Translations under genes and position numbers: made by a program
The notes under the pieces: model-generated
Databases searched by the model: none
The model's input: the letters and a program-made list of their open reading frames with translations, nothing else
What the model was told of the DNA's origin: nothing
NCBI GenBank assembly: GCA_965230625.1
Contig: CBDDLL010000001.1
Span: forward strand, 2,170,001-2,234,000
DNA: 64,000 bases
Direction: 5' to 3'
Source: Saccharicrinis sp965230625
GTDB lineage: Bacteria > Bacteroidota > Bacteroidia > Bacteroidales > Marinilabiliaceae
Part shown: positions 55,260 to 64,000 of the stretch, one piece after another
How the letters are laid out: the number at the start of each line of letters is the position of its first letter
How positions within the stretch are numbered: the first letter of the stretch is position 1

Positions 55260-56300
55260 TTATTTAACACCAAATAATGGTTTAATAAATTTTAGTCGAT
55301 TAATAACAAATTCATTCACTGCAAAACATCCAGAAAAAGTAATAACTAATAGCAACAATAATTTTATCCAAACAGATAACGAGAGAGGTAAAATGAAGAA
55401 TGATCCAAGGTATAAAAATATCATATGCCATATATATATAGGGTAAGCGCTTTTACTTAAATAACTTAACGCTTTGCTAGGTTTATTTAAATACTTTGAG
55501 GCAAAACCAAATGCTGTAAAAATCCATGTGTTAGATTCAATAGCGAGTAGATAATTAGGAGATTTCAATTCAAATAAAAATAGTCGGAATAGAAATAATA
55601 CTAAAGAAATAATTAATAATGTCCATCTCCATTTTACAGTAGAGTTTAAAAAGTTGTATCCGCTGGTAATGCAACAAAACCCCCAGAAAAAAGCAATAAA
55701 ACCTAAGATAAAGCCATGCCAGGTCATAGCGTATAGTTCAAATATTTTAGGTTTAACAATTAGAGTTTCTATTACAAAAGATGCAATTATTAGCATCATA
55801 CCTAATGGCGATTCAAATAGTTTATTTAAAAAGTGAGTTGTTTTTACCTTTATTACTTTCTTATTCCAATAAAAAAGAGGAGTGAGAATAAGCACATATA
55901 TAAATATATTACCTAAAAACCATAAATGCCCAGGGTTAGGGTGATATGCTAATGGCATGTCGTAATATCTTTGAAATAATAGTAAATGTAAAGGAACAAT
56001 AGCTAAAATTCCGAAAATAAGGGGAATCAGAATTCTTCGCGATCTTTCTAGTAAAAGTTGTTTCCAATTTCTTTTTCGTATAGCAAATGCTACTCCCATT
56101 CCAGAAACAAAAAATAATAGAGGTATCCTCCACACATTTAGCATCGACATGGGAATCCAAATAGATTCTAGATTTTCTTTATTTTGAATAAAACCTATGT
56201 AAATACCCCAAGGCTGAAATACTATTGCTATGTGGTAAATTAAAAGTAGTCCAATGGTTACTACTCTTATCCAATCAATATCGTACCTTCTGTCTGTCAT
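55260..56300 (-). CDS. Acyltransferase-3 family integral membrane protein, OpgC-like
   Basis: A 346-residue protein with about ten transmembrane helices. RRYDIDWIRVVTIGLLLIYHIA opens the acyltransferase-3 fold with its conserved Asp/Arg and His; LFFVSGMGVAFAIRKR and HLWFLGNIFIYVLI are further family marks. Members transfer acetyl or succinyl groups onto sugars or glycans; OpgC acts on periplasmic glucans. It follows the ankyrin lipoprotein by 11 bp on the same strand. The acceptor cannot be inferred. Confidence 0.85.
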   Translation of the reverse strand: MTDRRYDIDWIRVVTIGLLLIYHIAIVFQPWGIYIGFIQNKENLESIWIPMSMLNVWRIPLLFFVSGMGVAFAIRKRNWKQLLLERSRRILIPLIFGILAIVPLHLLLFQRYYDMPLAYHPNPGHLWFLGNIFIYVLILTPLFYWNKKVIKVKTTHFLNKLFESPLGMMLIIASFVIETLIVKPKIFELYAMTWHGFILGFIAFFWGFCCITSGYNFLNSTVKWRWTLLIISLVLFLFRLFLFELKSPNYLLAIESNTWIFTAFGFASKYLNKPSKALSYLSKSAYPIYIWHMIFLYLGSFFILPLSLSVWIKLLLLLVITFSGCFAVNEFVINRLKFIKPLFGVK

Positions 56301-56311
56301 GATAATTCAAT

Positions 56312-56917
56312 TTATTTTGTATTATCACTTAATAAAATAACTAGATGAGGTCTCTCATTTTTAATAAAAGAGTAGTCAAGTTTAAAGCCCAATGGTCCAA
56401 GTTGACTGCTAAAAAAGTCGTAGATGCCTTTAACTTTATAGAAATCATCCATTACGGATTCCTGAGCTGTTGCTCCAGCTTTGTTTTTAATAGATTTATT
56501 GGCATCATATTTAAGTAGTAATTTTACTATTTCGGTTCTACAAAAGAAAGCTGCTGAATGCAGAGCTGTTGAACCATCATTATTTTGAATGTTTAAATCA
56601 GCTCCTGCTTCTATAAGTAATTTTGCTATTTCTGTTTTTCCAAAAACAGTAGCTGTTATTAATGGTGTAGAACCTCCCATTGGTTCTTTCTCGTTTAGGT
56701 TTGTACCATTATTAATATGTTGTTTTACCATTTCAATATTACCCGTCATAGCAGCAGTATGTAGATCTATCTTTTGTTTGAGGGGTACATTAATTTCTGT
56801 ATTGGAAAAATCATTAGAGTTGGTATCTTTTTTTTCAGCATTGTTACAGCCTATCATACAAATTGAAGAAAAGTAAAGCATAATAATTATAGTTTTAATA
56901 GAAATTTTAGTTTTCAT
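56312..56917 (-). CDS. Ankyrin-repeat lipoprotein
   Basis: A 201-residue lipoprotein with signal MKTKISIKTIIIMLYFSSICMIGC (C24). Three ankyrin repeats are evident: DLHTAAMTGNIEMVKQHINNGTNLN, TPLITATVFGKTEIAKLLIEAGADLN and TALHSAAFFCRTEIVKLLLKYDANKS. Such repeats mediate protein contacts in the periplasm. It precedes the acyltransferase by 11 bp and may be co-transcribed. No specific partner is known. Confidence 0.88.
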   Translation of the reverse strand: MKTKISIKTIIIMLYFSSICMIGCNNAEKKDTNSNDFSNTEINVPLKQKIDLHTAAMTGNIEMVKQHINNGTNLNEKEPMGGSTPLITATVFGKTEIAKLLIEAGADLNIQNNDGSTALHSAAFFCRTEIVKLLLKYDANKSIKNKAGATAQESVMDDFYKVKGIYDFFSSQLGPLGFKLDYSFIKNERPHLVILLSDNTK

Positions 56918-57170
56918 GACAATTATTTTTTAGAGATTATTGATAATGTAAATTTCTAGTAAATGAAGATGCAGGTATTATTAAAACAGAATCTTTATTT
57001 ATAAATGTTGTAGAGGATACATAAACTATGATGCATACAATATCATTTATGATGCAAATGAGTTTTTTATGATGGATTAATCAAGTTTAATTAACATTTA
57101 TCTGACTTTTGATGTTATCTCTTTAATTTGATAAATTGTAGACTTTAATTAGAATAGTTAAGAAAAAGAT

Positions 57171-59249
57171 ATGCAGGATTTGTCTCCATTAGACAAAGAT
57201 TTTTTAGCAAAAATCGAAACATTAGTAAATGAAAATATTGCTAATGAGGATTTTGGGGTGTTGGAATTGGCAGAAAAGGTGGGGATGAGTAGGTCAAACT
57301 TACTACGTAAAATAAAAAGACTAACAGGTTTATCAGTTAGTCAATATATTAGAATTAAGAGACTTGATAGTGCTGTTGTATTGCTAAAAGAAGAAAGTTT
57401 TTCTGTTTCAGAGATATCGTATAAAGTAGGTTTTAGTAGTCCTTCATATTTTATCAAGTGTTTTCGAGAGCATTTTGGTTATCCGCCAGGTGAACTAATA
57501 GATAGGTTAAAAGAGCAGAATCAGATTAAAGAATCTAATGAAAATAAAGCATCGCAAAATAGGAAGACGAAAATATGGTTATTGAGTGCTGTTTTTGCTT
57601 TGCTTACCATATTATCTGTTTTAATTCTTAAAAACTTTTTAAGTGCAGATACTACAATTGATAAATCCATTGCTGTATTACCATTTAAAAACGATAGTGC
57701 CGATTCAACAAATGTATATGTTGTGAATGGTCTTATGGAATCATTGTTAAGTGATTTGCAAAAGATTAAACAATTAAGAGTTGTAAGTAGAACCTCGGTT
57801 GAAAAATATCGACGCTCGAATAAAACTATAGGTGAAATAGCGAAAGAACTTGGCGTTACTTATATAGTTGAAGGGAGTGGGCAAAAGATTAATAATACCA
57901 TTTTATTACATGTTCAGTTGATAGATGCGAAAAAAGATAAACACCTTTGGGCAAAAAAATATAAAAGACAAATTAAAGATATTTTTGAGCTTCAGGGAAA
58001 TGTTGCTAAAAGTATAACCAATGAAATTAAGGTTGTAGTTACTCCTAAAGAGATAGAGCAAATAACTAAAGTTGAAACGAATAGTCCCATTGCTTACGAT
58101 TACTATTTGAGAGGAGTAGAGTTTTTTCACTTGAGTACAAAGGAAGGTCTTGATTCTTCAATAGTATATTTTAAAGATGCTATCAGGTACGATGAAGAAT
58201 TTGCCAGAGCCTATGCCGATGTGGCAATTAGTTATTATTATTTAGATGTATTTCTGAAAGAAAAACAATATGCAGATTCTATAAATTATTACTCAGATAA
58301 GGCTTTGTTGTTCGATTCAAAATTACCACAAAGCCTATTAGCAAAGGCTTTTTATTATATGAATACAGCCCAAAATAAGCAGGCTTTACCTTATTTAGAA
58401 AAAGCTTTAGAGTATAATCCTAACTCTGCATTAATAATTAATACACTGTCTGATTTTTATACCAATAGAATCCCAGATAAACATAAATATCTTGAGTATG
58501 CGTTAAAAGGTGTTAGATTAAATGTAGGAGCTAATGATTCCGTAACAACCAGTTATATTTATTTGCACATTGCAAATGCTTTAATTCAATCTGGATTTGT
58601 AAAGGAAGCTAAAGAATATATTAATACTTCATTAGATTATAATCCAAATAACATTTTCTCCGAATATGTAAAAGCTTATATCATTTATGCAGAAGAAAAA
58701 GATTTAAGTAAAACCAGAAATCACTTAAAAAATACTATAAAAAAGGATACAACTCGGTTAGATGTTTTACAAGAATTAGCAAAAGTATGCTACTTTATGA
58801 GAGATTATTCAAGTGCTTACAATTATTATAAGAGGTTCTTGAATGCAAAAAGAGTATATAACTTAAATATTTTTCCAGCAGAAGATTTAAAGATAGCTAT
58901 TGTATATGATAAAGTAGGTCAAAAGGAAACAGCAGACAGTTTGTTAAATACCTTCTTTTATTATGCGCAAAATGACAAATCTTTATATAAAAATCTGAAT
59001 CTTGCTGCTTATTATTCATATAAAAACGAACAATTAAAAGCTTTAGAGTATTTAAAGCAGTTTTCAGAAGAAGAGGGTTACTATTATTGGATTATTTTAT
59101 TCTTAGAAGAAGATCCATTAGTAGATAATATTAAAGAGTTGTCTGATTTCAAAGAGATATTAAAAAAAATGGAAGATAGTTTTAGAGAAAAGCATCAAGA
59201 AATAAGATCAAAACTTGACTCGGAAGGACTTCTTTCATTAAGTTTCTAA
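57171..59249 (+). CDS. Membrane-anchored AraC-type regulator with TolB/FlgO-like and TPR domains
   Basis: A 692-residue protein with an unusual order. Residues 1-115 are an AraC-type double helix-turn-helix (DFGVLELAEKVGMSRSNLLRKIKRLTG and FSVSEISYKVGFSSPSYFIKCFREHFGYPP). A single transmembrane helix follows (about 134-157). Then comes a TolB-N/FlgO-like domain (about 164-285: DKSIAVLPFKNDSADST, VSRTSVEKYRRSNKT, GVTYIVEGSGQK), and then about six TPR-like repeats to the C-terminus. The DNA-binding part would be cytoplasmic and the rest periplasmic, so an envelope signal could act directly on transcription. Its targets are unknown. Confidence 0.88.
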   Translation: MQDLSPLDKDFLAKIETLVNENIANEDFGVLELAEKVGMSRSNLLRKIKRLTGLSVSQYIRIKRLDSAVVLLKEESFSVSEISYKVGFSSPSYFIKCFREHFGYPPGELIDRLKEQNQIKESNENKASQNRKTKIWLLSAVFALLTILSVLILKNFLSADTTIDKSIAVLPFKNDSADSTNVYVVNGLMESLLSDLQKIKQLRVVSRTSVEKYRRSNKTIGEIAKELGVTYIVEGSGQKINNTILLHVQLIDAKKDKHLWAKKYKRQIKDIFELQGNVAKSITNEIKVVVTPKEIEQITKVETNSPIAYDYYLRGVEFFHLSTKEGLDSSIVYFKDAIRYDEEFARAYADVAISYYYLDVFLKEKQYADSINYYSDKALLFDSKLPQSLLAKAFYYMNTAQNKQALPYLEKALEYNPNSALIINTLSDFYTNRIPDKHKYLEYALKGVRLNVGANDSVTTSYIYLHIANALIQSGFVKEAKEYINTSLDYNPNNIFSEYVKAYIIYAEEKDLSKTRNHLKNTIKKDTTRLDVLQELAKVCYFMRDYSSAYNYYKRFLNAKRVYNLNIFPAEDLKIAIVYDKVGQKETADSLLNTFFYYAQNDKSLYKNLNLAAYYSYKNEQLKALEYLKQFSEEEGYYYWIILFLEEDPLVDNIKELSDFKEILKKMEDSFREKHQEIRSKLDSEGLLSLSF

Positions 59250-59385
59250 ATCCTACGTATTAGATTTTATTATTATTTCACAAATATTAACCAATATAAC
59301 AAAAATAATACTAGGCATTCTGATATATTGCAAGCTTAGGTTAAATTAAGCATTAATAACAAAAGCTTGAATATTCATTTTTAAA

Positions 59386-59949
59386 ATGGTACACGATAAT
59401 CTAGTAGAAAGTATTTCTGCGTATATACCACTTACAGATAAAGATATAAAATTAATCAAAGAAGTTTTTAAGAAACGAGAGTATAAAAAAAAGGAAAATC
59501 TTTTGGAGCAAGGAGAACTTACAAATAACATTTTCTTTGTAGAGAAAGGTTTGGTAAGGGTTTTTTATACAAATGATGAAGGTAACGAAGTAAATACTCA
59601 TTTTGCATCTGATAATTATTACCTGACTTCGTTTCAAAGTTTTGTAAGTCAAGAGGAGTCAAATGAATCGATACAGGCAATTCAAGATACAACGGCCTTT
59701 TTGTTACCCTATCAAGAATATATCAGGGATGATGAATTTATAAATAAGTTTAGGCAAGCATTTGTTGAGCAAAATGTTATTTGTATAAAGAAAAGGGCTG
59801 ATTTGTTACAAACATCTACAGCAAAAGAAAGGTATGAGCACTTTCTTAATAATAGTGATAAAAAAATAATAATGAATGTTCCTCTAGTACATATTGCATC
59901 TTATTTAGGTATAACTCCGGAATCACTGAGTCGAATAAGAAAAGGCTAA
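59386..59949 (+). CDS. Crp/Fnr-family transcriptional regulator
   Basis: A 187-residue regulator with an N-terminal cyclic-nucleotide-binding-like beta-roll (KKENLLEQGELTNNIFFVEKGLVRVFYTNDEGNEV) and a C-terminal helix-turn-helix (VPLVHIASYLGITPESLSRIRKG). It lacks the cysteines of Fnr-type sensors and the usual cAMP phosphate-binding arginine signature, as most Bacteroidota members do. Its ligand is unknown. It lies 136 bp after the AraC-type gene and ends 200 bp before the first rRNA promoter. Confidence 0.88.
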   Translation: MVHDNLVESISAYIPLTDKDIKLIKEVFKKREYKKKENLLEQGELTNNIFFVEKGLVRVFYTNDEGNEVNTHFASDNYYLTSFQSFVSQEESNESIQAIQDTTAFLLPYQEYIRDDEFINKFRQAFVEQNVICIKKRADLLQTSTAKERYEHFLNNSDKKIIMNVPLVHIASYLGITPESLSRIRKG

Positions 59950-60149
59950 GGGACACATGAAAAAAACTGAAGGTGAAATTTTAAACAGTCTCTAAGAATT
60001 ATCCTTGCTAATCATTAAAATTCGAGCTGCAATTATAATCTATCAATATTACATTCTTTTGTTGTTAAAATATTATTTGGTGTAATAGCTTGGTTAGATG
60101 GGGGGTAGTAATTTGGTGTGTTTTTTTATTTCATTTTTTAATGTTTTAG

Positions 60150-60182
60150 TTTGTTTTTTAGAAAAGAATATGTTTATCTTTG
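60150..60182 (+). promoter_or_regulatory. rRNA promoter P1
   Basis: TTTG (60150-60153), a 21-nt spacer and TATCTTTG (60175-60182) match the Bacteroidota -33/-7 consensus exactly. The following CACCCGCTTTTAGAG is shared with P2 and P3. It is the farthest of three rRNA promoters. Confidence 0.85.
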
Positions 60183-60308
60183 CACCCGCTTTTAGAGAAA
60201 GGCGATAGAAAAAGGTGACATGTTGATAGGTTTAATAAGGGTTATGAAGTTGGGATTCAGTGTAGTTTTAGGCGTTTAAAAAACAAATAAATTTTTTTTC
60301 AATTTTTA

Positions 60309-60341
60309 TTTGGAATTTAAAATTAAAACTCGTTATCTTTG
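60309..60341 (+). promoter_or_regulatory. rRNA promoter P2
   Basis: TTTG (60309-60312), a 21-nt spacer and TATCTTTG (60334-60341), followed by CAGCCGCTTTTAACG. It is 159 bp after P1 and has the same box sequences and spacing. Confidence 0.88.
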
Positions 60342-60470
60342 CAGCCGCTTTTAACGGGAGGCAAGAAGGTAAAAACACTGAGGTAAGAAAGGGAGTTGAA
60401 GCTGTTGTTTGACAGTGAGTTGAGAAAGAAATTAAGCCTAAAAAATTCTTCAAAATTTTTTTAAAATAAA

Positions 60471-60503
60471 TTTGGAGAATAAGAAATAAAGTGTTTATCT
60501 TTG
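60471..60503 (+). promoter_or_regulatory. rRNA promoter P3
   Basis: TTTG (60471-60474), a 21-nt spacer and TATCTTTG (60496-60503), followed by CATCCGCTTTTAGAG. It is 162 bp after P2 and about 265 bp before the 16S gene. Confidence 0.88.
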
Positions 60504-60676
60504 CATCCGCTTTTAGAGCGACACTCGACAGAAGGTTGAGTAGTAAAACAAAAGATTGAAAAATAAGCGATTCGGGAAAGGCCGAAAAGCTTTAAAAAAT
60601 AAGAAAGTTAGTTAAAGGCTTTATGAACTTTAAACTTTATAAAACAATTAACTGGCAGACGTTCTTTGAAAATATT

Positions 60677-60718
60677 GAAATGCACACTTAAAAAAGGAAA
60701 GAAAAAGTGATTCTTTGA
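60677..60718 (+). other. 5' half of the 16S rRNA processing stem
   Basis: GAAATGC (60677-60683), CTTAAAAAAGGAAAGAAA (60687-60704) and TTCTTTGA (60711-60718) are complementary, in reverse order, to TCAAAGAA (62313-62320), TTTCTTTCCTTTTTAAG (62322-62338) and GCATTTC (62338-62344) after the 16S gene. One bulged base is needed. This is the expected long duplex cut by RNase III. Confidence 0.75.
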
Positions 60719-60769
60719 GTTAAAGCTCTTGTAAGGAATTAGGACATTCAGTCCAAAACAATTTTTTAT

Positions 60770-62291
<1,522 letters not shown>

Positions 62292-62476
62292 CTGGAGAGA
62301 GTTTTACATAAATCAAAGAACTTTCTTTCCTTTTTAAGCATTTCAAAACTTATTAGTCATCAAATAATATTGATACTAATAACATTGTCTAAAACAGACA
62401 AAACGTACATTGACATATTGGCAATTAACAATCAAGATCATAGGTTTTCTTAATGCAAATTAAGAAAAACCAACAA
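62292..62476 (+). other. 16S-23S internal transcribed spacer without tRNA genes
   Basis: The spacer is only about 185 nt. Its first part is the 3' half of the 16S processing stem. No tRNA-Ile or tRNA-Ala, which many Bacteroidota carry here, is present. ATGCAAATTAAGAAAAACC near its end may start the 23S processing stem, whose partner lies beyond the window. Confidence 0.8.

Positions 62477-64000
<1,524 letters not shown>

Overview
The window is an AT-rich chromosomal segment of an anaerobic or facultative member of the Bacteroidota, most likely a marine Bacteroidia lineage near Marinilabiliales. The evidence is two SusC/SusD outer-membrane systems, three rRNA promoters of the form TTTG-N21-TATCTTTG, a methylmalonyl-CoA decarboxylase sodium pump, the [FeFe]-hydrogenase maturase HydG, and the 16S rRNA itself. 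No plasmid, phage or CRISPR features were seen; the assignment below family level is inference.

Layout. 1-1.6 kb: a four-helix-bundle (S23) protein, a TerB-like protein and a beta-barrel gene split by a 109-bp MITE-like insertion. 1.8-4.1 kb: a two-gene operon that looks like anaerobic ergothioneine synthesis (EanB-type rhodanese, then EanA/EgtD-type methyltransferase), with a perfect hairpin just before its start codon. 4.2-11.6 kb, mostly minus strand: malic enzyme-phosphotransacetylase MaeB, a lipoprotein, HydG with its small TM1266-type partner, and a BlaI/BlaR1-like pair whose promoter carries three matching operators. 11.9-29.1 kb, minus strand: an alpha-glucan utilisation locus (susC, susD, GH31, GH13) and a second susC/susD locus with two lipoproteins; the two loci share leader and 3' UTR elements. 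29.9-32.2 kb: a secreted hypothetical protein and a 1.5-kb array of seven 230-bp repeats, each able to fold into a cloverleaf-like multi-arm structure. 32.3-36.3 kb: mce-mmdA-oadG-mmdC-oadB, the epimerase and sodium-pumping decarboxylase of propionate metabolism. 36.8-46.3 kb: two peptidases, a CtlX-type hydrolase, a lipoprotein, FtsK and a LolA-like carrier. 46.6-53.1 kb: a Cu/Zn-type permease, a GNAT, GrpB, and an octaheme cytochrome/cytochrome b/YeeE cluster for inorganic sulfur. 53.4-60 kb: cysteine-hydrolase-like proteins, an acyltransferase, an ankyrin lipoprotein, a membrane-anchored AraC-type regulator and a Crp/Fnr regulator. 60.1-64 kb: rRNA promoters, complete 16S rRNA, a short tRNA-free spacer and the 5' half of 23S rRNA.

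Together the genes describe a saccharolytic fermenter that takes up glucans through SusCD, ferments towards propionate and probably hydrogen, conserves energy with a sodium pump, and handles sulfane sulfur through both a respiratory-type cytochrome cluster and a polysulfide-dependent ergothioneine pathway. The strongest unexplained signals are the cloverleaf repeat array, the regulatory sequence shared by the two susC loci, and the MITE-like element.
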